Assembly: GCA_034440615.1 (NCBI GenBank)
Contig: JAOTOM010004553.1
Coordinates: forward strand, 192,501-256,500
Direction: 5' to 3'
Length of the DNA: 64,000 nucleotides
Origin: Ashinkailepas kermadecensis
Taxonomy: Eukaryota; Arthropoda; Thecostraca; Neolepadidae
Part shown: positions 9,251 to 18,719 of the stretch, in pieces
How the letters are laid out: every line of letters starts with the position of its first letter
How positions within the stretch are numbered: the first letter of the stretch is position 1
The notes under the pieces: generated by a model
What the model saw: only the letters and a program-made list of their open reading frames with translations
Databases searched by the model: none
What the model was told of the DNA's origin: nothing
Position numbers and translations under genes: made by a program

Positions 9251-10747
9251 TCTGCTGTCTATCTGAAAGCCACAACTCTATCCATTTTAGGATGCTACCT
9301 GCAATACCATGGACCTGAAGCTGTATCATTAACCGTTTATGGGGTACCTTGTCAAAGGCCTTACTAAAGTCAAGATATGCTACATCAACCTGATTTCCCT
9401 GATTAAATTGTTCTGTAGCAAATTCAAAAAGTCCAAGAGATTTGTGAGACACGATCGCCCTTTTCTAAACCCATGTTGAGTATCTTGAATCAATCTATTT
9501 CCTTCCAGAAAACTAACTATTCTATCCTTGATAATTGATTCGAGTACCTTGCAGGCTAGGGATGTGAGGCTTACTGGCCTATAGTTTTCAACTTTCCCTC
9601 TTTCTTCTTTCTTGAAAATAGGAACTACATTTGCCCTTTTCCAATCTGTTGGAATTTCATTTTGTGAAACTGATCTGCAAAATATTATACCAAGTGGAAT
9701 TGCCACTTCCTTTTCAGCTTCCTGCAATACCCTAGCATACATTCCATCAGGTCCTGCTGCCTTGTTTGGCTTTATCTTTCTGATATAATTGAAAACAATA
9801 TCACTATCAATGAAATCAACATCGTGTACCTGATTACCTGTCACTGAACTGTGGTTCACGGTTGGCAGATTAGTCGCATCCTCCACTGTAAACACTGATT
9901 TAAACTGCTTGCTCAGCTCCTCAACAATCTCACCATCCTCACTCAATATAGTCCCATTTACTTCCATTGGACCAATTGTGCTTGAAACTTTACTTAGCTT
10001 GTAGAAACTAAAGAACTTTTTACTGTCCCCATTACAGTTCCTAGCCAAATTCAATTCTTTTGCTCGCTTTGCTGCTCTGATTTTCTGCTTCACAGCATCT
10101 CTAGATTTTTGATACCACCTTAGATTCACGATATTTGAAGCTTCCTTAAATACTCTAAATGCATCTTTCTTAGCCTTAATTGCTTTAATCACATCTGGTG
10201 TAAGCCATGCTGGCTTTCCTACCCTTCTTTTGCGCCTTTGCTTTTGGGGGACATGTCTGATCTTAATTTCCCTCAAGTAAGATTTGAACTTTTCCCACAT
10301 TTCACAGGCATTTAAATCAAAGAATTCTTCTTCCCATTTTATGGCACTTAAAGCCTCTCTCATGCAGTCAAAGTCTGCCCTGTTAAAATTTGGAATATTT
10401 GCCAACTTATCCTTGATTGTCCCTGCTACCTGTGCCTTGAATCTCACTATGTTATGGTCACTTCTTCCCAGAGTTTCTCCTACAGTCAAGTCTTGAACTA
10501 AATCACTTAAATCTGAGAAGACAAGGTCCAAGAATGAGCCCTGCCTGGTTGGTTCCGTTACAAACTGGTGTAAGAACAAGTCCTCTTCAAGGCATTTCTT
10601 AAACAGCTTACATGATGGGGAGCCAACACGAACATTTTCATATCCTTTTAGATTAAAGTCACCAAGAATAAGGCATTTCCTCTGAAAGTTTCTACTGATT
10701 TCTTCACAAATCACATTATCGAGCTCCAATTGCTGAGAATGTGGCAA
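9207..10747 (-). pseudogene. LINE endonuclease C-terminus and reverse transcriptase N-terminus
   Basis: A 455-codon open segment (9380-10747) with the end of an APE-type endonuclease (GDFN and SDHN histidine motifs), a basic linker and reverse transcriptase fingers (PDGMYARVL, VPIFKKEERGKVENYRPVSLT, QHGFRKGRSC). A shift near 9450 leads into 9207-9452, which carries the catalytic block YLDFSKAFDKVPHK. The N-terminal endonuclease is missing at 10747, as is usual for 5'-truncated LINE copies. Confidence 0.87.
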
Positions 10748-10840
10748 GGTGGATGCATACTCGTGGATTATTGATTATAATCACAAGTGAAGGAAAACTA
10801 ATTCCTCTCTCCCTGTGTTGCAGGGCATCGAGCTGGCGAA
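10748..10840 (+). promoter_or_regulatory. Intron end and splice acceptor before the sulfotransferase start
   Basis: A pyrimidine-rich run leads to ctccctgtgttgcag, a good 3' splice site ending at 10823. Seventeen bases of putative 5' UTR follow before the ATG at 10841. This suggests a non-coding first exon farther upstream, with the LINE sitting in that intron. Confidence 0.6.
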
Positions 10841-12112
10841 ATGCTGCGCCGCTCAACTTCGATGGGCTTGGCTGTGGCAATGGGCGTGGTCGTGCTGGTG
10901 GTGTTCGCCCTCCTGCGCTTCGACGGTCACTCTGTTGCCGTTCATCTTGCCGGTCGCCTTATCTCACTCCCGACTTCTCTCCTCCCTCCTCACTCCCGAT
11001 CCATTTACCGCAACCGCACGACTCCCTCCAGCCTCGCCGCTAGCTCTAGTCCTGCTGCTCCCTTCAGCCCTGCGGTTCCCTCCAGCATTGACGATCCCTC
11101 CAGCGTGGCCGCACCCTGTTACCCGACGTCTGATGGCGTCGCCCCAGCCGCGACAGATGAAGAGGAGCTGCTGCACGTGCCGCTGGCGGCGCTACGGGAG
11201 CCGGCGCTGCCGTCCGGCTCCTGGTTCTCCGACACCGCCTGCGAGCACTACCGCACCCACTTCGGCCGCACCGGCAGCTTGCCGGACGCCCGGCTCGCAT
11301 CCTTCCCCCGCTCAGGCAGCACGTGGATACGCTACCTTATTGAGGCTGCCACCGGGCTCGCCACGTGCGGCGACACGTGGGAACGGATCATGGAGGACCC
11401 ACGCGAGGAAGAGTCGCAGTCCGTGATGGAGGTACCGGAGATTCTAGAAGCACATCGGCGCCCCGGAGAGAGCGAACTGCTCCAGCTGGGCTTCATCGGG
11501 GAGGACATGCTGCTGACGATGCGGAATTGCCTGGTCACGAAGACTCACATCCGGCCGCCGCCCTGGCGGCGCACCGGCCGCTCTAGTGACGGGTACCCGA
11601 TGCCGGCAATACTGCTGGTGCGCGATCCGTTCGCGACGCTGGTGTCGCTGCGCCACTACCACGCCAGGGAGAGCGTGCTATTGAACCGCAGCCGGGCAGA
11701 GGCGGAGCAGTTCCGCGGCGCTGACTGGAAGGGGTTGGTGGCAAATGACAGCCTTGGGTGGCAGCAGCTGGCCACTGCTTGGGCCACCGGCCCCATGGAC
11801 ACCCTACTCGTCTCCTACGAGCTGCTGGTGCGGCAGCCGCAGCTGCACCTGCAGGCGATGCTGACCTTCCTGGGGGTGCAGCCGGCGCGGGGTCGCCTGG
11901 TCTGCACGCTGCGGCACTTAGAGGGGCGCTTCCATAACACCCACCACCCGGTGGCGTTGGACCGGACCGTGTTTGACGCCGATGTCCGCGCGCTGGTGTG
12001 GGGCAGGATACACGAGCTGGACGAGCTTCTCAGACGGCGCGGATACTCCGGCCTCCCGATGGCACACTACTCGTTTGCAGACGAGTTCCATGAGACTGAC
12101 CCAGCTTCATAA
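10841..12112 (+). CDS. WSCD-family sulfotransferase-like type II membrane protein
   Basis: A single-exon frame of 423 codons ending in TAA. Residues 8-27 form one hydrophobic segment after a short basic start (MLRR), so a type II Golgi membrane protein is likely. Residues 45-110 form a Ser/Pro/Ala-rich stem. The catalytic domain has the 5'-phosphosulfate loop FPRSGSTW at 155-162, an internal KTH at 234-236 and the 3'-phosphate-binding block ILLVRDPFATLVS at 257-269. It closes with a late Leu-Cys...Glu-Gly-x-Phe element typical of WSCD1/WSCD2 C-termini. It should transfer sulfate from PAPS to an unknown acceptor. The cysteine-rich WSC domains of vertebrate WSCD proteins are absent, so this is the sulfotransferase part only. 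GC content is far higher than in the flanking DNA. Confidence 0.9.
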   Translation: MLRRSTSMGLAVAMGVVVLVVFALLRFDGHSVAVHLAGRLISLPTSLLPPHSRSIYRNRTTPSSLAASSSPAAPFSPAVPSSIDDPSSVAAPCYPTSDGVAPAATDEEELLHVPLAALREPALPSGSWFSDTACEHYRTHFGRTGSLPDARLASFPRSGSTWIRYLIEAATGLATCGDTWERIMEDPREEESQSVMEVPEILEAHRRPGESELLQLGFIGEDMLLTMRNCLVTKTHIRPPPWRRTGRSSDGYPMPAILLVRDPFATLVSLRHYHARESVLLNRSRAEAEQFRGADWKGLVANDSLGWQQLATAWATGPMDTLLVSYELLVRQPQLHLQAMLTFLGVQPARGRLVCTLRHLEGRFHNTHHPVALDRTVFDADVRALVWGRIHELDELLRRRGYSGLPMAHYSFADEFHETDPAS

Positions 12113-12263
12113 TTGCGTAGTCTGCGAATGAGAATGTCAGTCGCGAACGGGAATGCTAGAAAGCCGGTCGGTGGGACAGATAAGGAGTGGAGAGGATATT
12201 TCTGTTGGGCAATTTGGCTCATATCACTCGCACGTCCGGCGGTCCGCGCCAACTTCGCATGTC
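12113..12263 (+). other. Probable 3' UTR and flank of the sulfotransferase gene
   Basis: Non-coding text after the TAA. No canonical AATAAA is visible before the mobile element begins at 12264, so the polyadenylation site is not located. Confidence 0.4.
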
Positions 12264-13212
12264 GGGGGGCAGATGTCTGCCCCCCTAAGATCTCGAGAAC
12301 TATGCTAGGTAGCGACAAACGGAAAACGGCTTTGGATAGCTGGTGACAAGCTCTATCGAAAGTATTTCGGTATTTTTCGCTCAGGTCAATATTTAGGTCA
12401 CTGGGTCATCATGTCAAATTCGACCAGATCGGATGGGACCCTCAGATATTGGCACATATTTCAGGACCTGTAACAGATAGAAACAAACTGCAAATGCTAT
12501 TCGACAGCCCTTGAAATGTGCTATCGACATACGCTGTGTAATTTAAGGTTAGGTCAACAGATGGGTCACCGAAACAATGACCTCAGGTCAAGGTCATGGG
12601 GTAGAGTAGGAGGTCATGTAATATATAAATCGACACGTCTTGGCGATACAAGCACAATGACGGTAATTTCAGCCTTCTAGCTCAATGCATTGCGATATAG
12701 TGCGCAGAAATGTGCTAGTGATTTCAGGTGACCTCAGCTGACCTTGGTGGGGCCACTGAGCAAAAATGTCAGCGATAGCATTGCGAATAGCTTCCAACTA
12801 CACGCCATAACGGTTGGAGGTCATTCCGAGAGCAAATATGCAACCAGGAAACATTTGTATATTTTTCCATAGGCCTATAATGGGTAAGCCATGGCCACGA
12901 CCTGACCTCAGGTCAACGCTACGAAAAAACCGTGATATACATATTATAGACCCTGATAAGATCATGACGTGATATAAGTTTGAAATCAATCGCCCAATTA
13001 TTGTGGGAGTGATGCCACCTAGAACTCGGAGGGACGTTAGGTCACTTCGCCTGACCTGGTGACCTGACTTGAGATGACCCAGGGTCAAAAATTTCTGAGG
13101 ATATGCGGGAAAGACCAATGAGCAGCCATGCGAGGTTTGGCTTTGCTAACCCGATTAGTATGGCGGCAAAGTAGGAAAAACCGCAGGGGGGACAGATATC
13201 TTCCCCCCCCCG
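12264..13212. mobile_element. Putative non-autonomous element with hairpin-like ends, rich in AGGTCA
   Basis: The left end is a perfect palindrome, GGGGGGCAGA-tg-TCTGCCCCCC (12264-12285). The right end is the related GGGGGGacAGATATCTtCCCCCC (from 13186). Between them lie about 900 bp of non-coding sequence with 15 exact copies of AGGTCA or its complement. No transposase and no target duplication were identified, so the mobile nature is inferred from the matching ends. Confidence 0.5.
12383..13086. promoter_or_regulatory. Cluster of nuclear-receptor-type half-sites
   Basis: AGGTCA/TGACCT occurs 15 times in about 700 bp, against 0.3-0.4 expected by chance. The first is at 12383 and the last near 13059. 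The composite TGACCTcAGGTCA occurs twice (near 12578 and 12903), the first followed by a further AGGTCA. AGGTCA is the core half-site of many nuclear receptors. Regulatory activity is inference only. Confidence 0.4.
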
Positions 13213-13229
13213 GACGTGCGCGGGATATA

Positions 13230-13470
13230 CGTCCGCTGTACCTCTGGGTAGCCGTTTTGCGTTATGAGTTGCAAGGTAAATCAGCTAATCTACGTCACAT
13301 GGCTCCTCTGGGTAGTCTGCGCTATGGTAATTTTTATTTTTGTGCTTTGTTTTCCTGAGGCAAGTCGGCTCATCTACGTCCGATGGCACCGCTAGGTAAC
13401 CATTTATTTCCATTGGGAAAGCAAATCGGCTCGTGTACGTCAGGCATCATTCGGGGATGGCTATTTACGT
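13230..13470. repeat. Three degenerate units around tcggctcatctacgtc
   Basis: Related segments (caaatcggctcgtgtacgtc, aagtcggctcatctacgtcc, aaatcagctaatctacgtca) recur about every 100 bp, each with a ggNacctctgggtag-like block. No coding signal. Confidence 0.45.
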
Positions 13471-13848
13471 GTTTCCTACGAGTATATGGTGGGCATACAT
13501 TGCGTGTTGAAGTGAGTGTTGGCGGTGCACTGTCAACAGTGCCCCTGTTAGTTTTGTTGCGTACTTATATTCAAATAGCAATTTAAGGAGAGCTGGGTGC
13601 TTGCTACCCAGAAGCGATGGAAGCGACAGGGTGATGTCCTCTTTTTGGCAGGTCTTAGGTGGTTGTCTTTGAGCGTTAAAGCTACTACAGTCTAGCAGAA
13701 TGTGGCCTATGCTCAATGTGGTGCTGCAGGTGTCGCAGTGAGGTGATGTATGTTGGTCATCTTCTAGTTGAGGCTGTCTTAGTTTAGTGCAACCAGTTCT
13801 AAGTCTAGTAAGGTTGTTGGTGAGATTGATTTGATGTGTTCTATGTGC

Positions 13849-14300
13849 CTACCGTAGGTTTAATGTTGTGGGTGTCCTGTGGGTGTGGGTGGAATTGTGT
13901 TGTGTAGAGTTGTGTGGTGTCCATGTTCTGGTGATGCTGACGTAAGTGGAGTTGTAGGAGTGTTTGCAATCGTATACCGAATATTCCATACTGGGGTAAG
14001 TGTCCATTGCTTGTTTTACGAGCCGATCTGCTTTTTCGTTACCTGGGATGTTGGCGTGCTCCGGTATCCAGAGGAGGGAAAAGTTCTTGTTTACGTTATG
14101 GGCCACGATTTGTTAGATTCTGCCAATGACTGGATGTGGACAATCGTGGGTATTGCTAAGCTAATTGACTGAAGGACGTATTTGAAATATAAGCGAATAA
14201 CTACGGTTCTAGCTTTACGCCACATGAGAATGAGGATCGGGCTCAGAATGGCCAGTGCTTCAGTGGAGTAGATGGAGAAGTTATCCGGTAGACGCATGGA
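13849..14300 (-). pseudogene. RNase H domain remnant of the LINE
   Basis: Minus-strand frames carry the STEALAI motif and, downstream in another frame, WIPEHANIPGNEKADRLVKQ, characteristic of LINE-encoded RNase H. A C-terminal HILLDC...NAQR block follows at 13680-13716. Frames are broken. Confidence 0.75.
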
Positions 14301-16445
14301 AAGCCTAAGGCCCAGTGACGCCGATGCCTACTTTATCCACGTGTTTCAACCCATCCGTGAATACAAATGTTTTGTGATTGTTGTCCCCGGCGAACTTGCG
14401 GAAGATGACAAGAATTTCCGCCGACGTGATAGTCGATTTCTTTTCCGAGAGCAAGTAATCGACCTTTGGTTGACTGAGGGTCCAGAATGGTCCAGTAGGC
14501 GGTCGTGGTGCAGTGATTGGCATCGTTAAGTAAGATCTGGGAGAGCCGTGACAATTTGAACAATATGTGGTGGAAGTTTGCGCCCAAATCGGCTCTTGTC
14601 GTATCTGTCGGGCATAAGACAGTGCTGTGCCAGATGGTTTTGAATGGAATTGATTTTAATGTGGTAGCGGCTCAGCTGTTGTGTCCTCCTGAAGTGGAGT
14701 GGAGGCGTGTTTGAGTCCCTTAGAAGACTGGCTATCGGTGAGGCGCTGAGGGCAGTTGTGGCTGTTCTGATGCAGTTGTGTGATGATTTCCTTCTTTTTG
14801 CTCTGGCTTTCTGCAATGGTGACAAAGATGATGCTGTTGTATTCTAGGATGGGTCGTATGATTGATTTGTGGAGTCGTAGTAGTGTTTTCTTGTTTTCGC
14901 CCTAGCATGTGCACGGAGTACGTTGACGCAATTCGCGCATCTCTTCGAGATGGAGGTGGTGTGTGTGTGTGTGTGTCTTTTTTTTTTTGAAACTAAGTTT
15001 TTAGTCCAAATGTACTCTTAGGAACTTGATGTAACACTACCGCATCGGACCTTAAGGGTCCTTGTCTCTGAGAAAGTTGAGCGTGAAGTGTGCCATTTGT
15101 CCGTGTAGACCTATCATTTGGAGTTTGTGTGTCAATGCAGACTTGTGTACTCGGTCGAATGCAGCAGTGATGCCTAAGTAGGCAGTTATTTTGTGCGTTT
15201 GATGCGCAGTCCACTTTCGATGTCGTGCACTAGTCTAATGAGATTGTCTGTTGTTGATTTTTGACGCTGGAAAACGCACTGAAATTCGTCGAGCAGGTCG
15301 TTATGTTCTAGAAAATGTCTCAATCGTGCGTTGACCATGCGTTTGGCCAGATTACTAGCGCAGCTAGTAAGTGAGATGGGCCTATAACCTTTTGGAATGG
15401 AGTGATCTTTGTACGGCTTTGGCAGTTGAATGACTACGCCTTCACGCCAGTAGGCGGGAAAGGTGTCGCTTTGGTACAGATCGTTAATGGCCGCTAGTAG
15501 GTACGATGCTAAGATATAAACAAAACTGGTAATGGATGTCGTCCGGCGCTACCGTCGTGTTTCCACACTTGCTAAGGGAAAGGTTTAACTCTTGCATAGT
15601 GAATGATTGGTTATGGGCTTCTGTTTTGTCAGAGTTAAAATTTGCTATGGCGGCAAGGGCGTCTAGAGCGCTTACCGTAGTGGTGTCGTATGTGTTGCTG
15701 GCAGATACGCTGGCGTAGGGTAGTTTAAAGTGGCCTACGACTTCAGGTCAGTACGGGTCAGTAATGTGCTATCCTTTCACCGTCAGCTGGGGAAAGGGGC
15801 CTGGCAGTGGGCGTTTCAGGTTGAAACGCTGCATCAGGTCCCAGATTCCGCCGGTAGGGGTGAACCTATTGAAATGAGAGGGAAAAGACTGCGAACATGT
15901 TGGCGTGCTGTTCGAATTGTGTACCGATAGTGTTTTTGAGATTGTCAGTACGCTGATAGGTGTGCTTTCACACGCATCGTTTGCATTGTTTCTGGGCACG
16001 GCACTGTGCGGTGATTGCCCTTTGACAGTCCGGGGTCCACCATGGCGTAGATACCCCTCTTCTAGGTTGATTACATTTTGGGGCTCAGTTCACGTGCTTC
16101 TGAGCTGATGGCCCTGAGTATTGTCTCGATTTTGCTGGTCTCTGAGGTTGCTAGGTGGAGGTCCACTTGATCCTCAAAATTTTTCCCAGTCTGCTGTTTT
16201 CAAGTTCCAAGATAGTCTGAATAACATAGTGTGGTGGATAACGTCCGTACTGAGCCTAATTGTAATTTGGTAGTGGTCGCTCAGGCCGAGAACGTTTGAA
16301 ACTGACCAGTCAGATATTGAGCTTAATCGTTGGGAGGAGCACGCTTAAGTTAATGCAACTACCCGACCCTCCTAAGATCGGGTTTTAATTGGTGGCGGCC
16401 TGATGTTTAGAAGTACTAAGTTGCGATTGGGAATAAAGTGGTGAA

Positions 16446-16602
16446 TTTCACGTCATATAGTGTCCGTGGACGGGCACTATATGACGTCATATCGTCATAC
16501 AGCACGATATGACGTCATATCGTTACAGCACGATATGACGTCATATCGTCATATCGTCATTAGACACTATATGACGTCATATCGTCATATAGTGTCCGTC
16601 CG
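16446..16602. repeat. Palindromic foldback array with four TGACGTCA sites
   Basis: TGACGTCA occurs at 16482-16489, 16510-16517, 16536-16543 and 16572-16579. Two of them lie in the identical 18-bp perfect palindrome cgatatgacgtcatatcg (16505-16522 and 16531-16548). The block cgtcatatagtgtccgt flanks the array and also appears inverted inside it. It interrupts the endonuclease part of the LINE remnant and is therefore younger. TGACGTCA is the full CRE/ATF consensus. Confidence 0.8.
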
Positions 16603-16839
16603 ATCGTTTCCACAGGACGGGTCATTAGCAGTAAAGTCTCCCATAATGAAAACTGGAGGAAACTGAAGCAGCAAGTCGCTCAGCTCCTGTTCTGTGGACG
16701 TGTTGTAGGGGTGGCGGCTCTGCCGTCGGTGGGGTGTGGGGGTGGGGGTGCTGTGTGGATGATGTCCCAGTGTGGTGCTGTGTTGTGCATGCCGTCCCCC
16801 GTGCTGTGTGAAAGACATCCCTTAAAGCCAAACCAAACT

Positions 16840-17940
16840 AAACTTAAACTGGCTAAACTAAGACTGGGCTGACTAAATCTTTCCTTTTGCTTTTTGTGTC
16901 AGTGTGATGGTGTTGTGTTGTTGTGTAGTGTTTGGTTCCCCACCACCTCCACCACCCATTCTCCCAACCTCAGCCGGCTTGGTGCTGTTGGAGCTACCCT
17001 CCTTAATACTTATTTATATATTGTGCGAGGTCAAAATTTTGGGAACACCATATAGGTGAGTGCCCCTAGCCAAATGAGAATGAATATATTGTATTATAAA
17101 ATTAATGATTATGTAATTTGTCGGTGGTTTGAATGACTTGCCCCGAGTTGGGACTTTTGGATGCTAATAGTAGCATAATTTTGTGCAATGTATCGCACAA
17201 AATAGGTGCCTGTGTTGAGCCCCAAGTGGTTTCCGCTGGTCCTTAAAGCTACCTAACACACATCTTTTTATTCGCTCACATTACTGTACATTCACTTTCT
17301 CCTTATTAGTTAATAAATTGCTTGGTCTCCAATTTGGTTCCCCCCCCTCGCGGTTACAAACAGATATGTCGACAGACCATTGCTCTATTTTTTGGAAAGT
17401 ATGTTGGCCAAATCTTTAAACTATTCACTTCCAATCATAGCTGGCCTCGCCATTATTGTCAGCGTTCCTCGCCTGGCTGAATACTTAATGCAACGATGGG
17501 GCTCATTGTACTGGCTCTGAGGGCTTATATAGATGTTCTGGTGTCTTTGACCAACCTACCAAGCCTCATTACTGTCGTCGCCGTGCCGGGCCTTATTCGC
17601 CGTAAACGTGCGACCAGGCCTACGTATCCAACGGATGGACACGGATCTCTACCACGAGAAGTGTTTGACACTTTCCTTTGACGACTTTTCAGTCTTGTCC
17701 CCTTGTAATTCGGTCCTCGACCTCCGTATTATGGGGTCTTTGTATATACATAAACAGCGCCCCAGCCCAAATTATATGGCATCATCTTTTCCGTTAAAAA
17801 AATCGTACAATAGGTTTTAGCTGGCGGGAGGGATTGATAAATGAATCTGATCGTGCGTTGTCTTGTATCCGTGTATTTTCAGTTACTTTATGAATGATGT
17901 GTAGCTGTTTTTTTATATCGCCATTGTTTTACTGTTGCTC
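16840..17940. other. Non-coding stretch, possible LINE 5' flank
   Basis: TG-rich and then AT-rich DNA with no reliable open frame. The first part may be the 5' UTR of the minus-strand LINE remnant. Nothing else is recognised. Confidence 0.5.
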
Positions 17941-17948
17941 CGGAAGAT

Positions 17949-17968
17949 GTTTCGCAATGTAGCGAAAC
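17949..17968. repeat. Perfect hairpin GTTTCGC...GCGAAAC
   Basis: A 7-bp stem with a 6-nt loop, preceded by gaag and followed by gttgag, just upstream of a TA microsatellite. Similar gaagatg...cgaaacgttg hairpins occur in retroelement tails, Penelope-like ones among them, but no coding part is seen here. Confidence 0.4.
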
Positions 17969-18014
17969 GTTGAGTTCGAACAATATAGTTATAATGGAGA
18001 TCTCATGATCTATG

Positions 18015-18076
<62 letters not shown>

Positions 18077-18098
18077 CTATATGTATATATGTATTTAT

Positions 18099-18167
<69 letters not shown>
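18015..18167. repeat. (TA)n microsatellite
   Basis: About 150 bp of near-pure TA with a short degenerate centre (acatatctatatgtatatatg). Confidence 0.95.
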
Positions 18168-18170
<3 letters not shown>

Positions 18171-18547
18171 TCCACCCGGCAACAAGCCTATGCTTAGTTG
18201 GATGGAGTTGTGGGAGGAGCCAAAGTAAAAAAAATTTCAAATCAGGAGTGCTCATTACTATCGGTCCACAAACCAGCTACTAACATTATAGTTTAGACCT
18301 TAATTCTTATTGGGATGGATCTAGGGCCAGTCATATGCCACTTTTGGGTATGACTACTTACAGCATTCTTTATTATTAGTTTTATTGCTCTAATACTGGG
18401 TGCTTTGTATGCTTATTTATTTGTTTTCCATTCTTAGCTGGGAGTGCCGTGACTTTAATTTTTATTTTATGGTGTTACCGTAAGGTGCTGCAGTCGTTGG
18501 CTAAGAGGAGGGGCGCTCCTGGTCACCTGATCTTGGGTGGCGGACCT

Positions 18548-18548
<1 letters not shown>

Positions 18549-18579
<31 letters not shown>

Positions 18580-18620
18580 TATGTATTTATGGTATATATA
18601 TATATATATGTATATATATA

Positions 18621-18676
<56 letters not shown>

Positions 18677-18677
18677 G

Positions 18678-18708
<31 letters not shown>
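18549..18708. repeat. A15 tract followed by (TA)n and (TG)n microsatellite
   Basis: A run of 15 A bases starts the array, followed by about 130 bp of TATA/TATG and a final tgtgtgtgtgtg. The A-run may be the tail of an old retroposed copy. Confidence 0.9.
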
Positions 18709-18719
18709 TGGTGGTTGAA

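Larger units (their letters stand above)
7704..10747 (-). mobile_element. CR1-like non-LTR retrotransposon (LINE), 5'-truncated and frameshifted
   Basis: Read on the minus strand, the copy starts inside the endonuclease domain near 10747, runs through reverse transcriptase and ends with a repetitive 3' UTR. Blocks seen: GDFNLKG and SDHNIVRF (endonuclease), PDGMYARVLQ, DVAYLDFSKAFDKVPHK, GVPQGSVLGPLLF, FADDLK, and the C-terminal NRVVEHWNQLPG (8292-8450). The frame is broken near 9450, 9245 and 8450, and by an in-frame TAG near 9026. The 3' end at 7704-7740 is a short aagtcat repeat, as in several CR1-type tails. It is a dead copy, inserted about 90 bp upstream of the sulfotransferase coding exon. 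Confidence 0.9.
13480..16830 (-). mobile_element. Old LINE remnant (endonuclease, reverse transcriptase, RNase H)
   Basis: Read on the minus strand, endonuclease traces (PVFIMGDFTAND near 16620-16680; GLSDHYQITI near 16260) are followed by reverse transcriptase fingers over about 15240-15480 (PAYWREGVVIQLPKP, GYRPISLTSCASNLAKRMV, QRQKSTTDNL). A palm block AYLGITAAFDRVHKS lies near 15150-15195, then thumb traces (LHKSIIRPILEY) and RNase H (STEALAI near 14260; WIPEHANIPGNEKADRL near 14030). Jockey/I-type elements with RNase H have this order. The catalytic LD of the palm reads LG, and the FADD box seems deleted where a GT microsatellite now lies (14958-14990). It is an ancient dead copy, more decayed than the LINE at 7704-10747. 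Confidence 0.8.
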
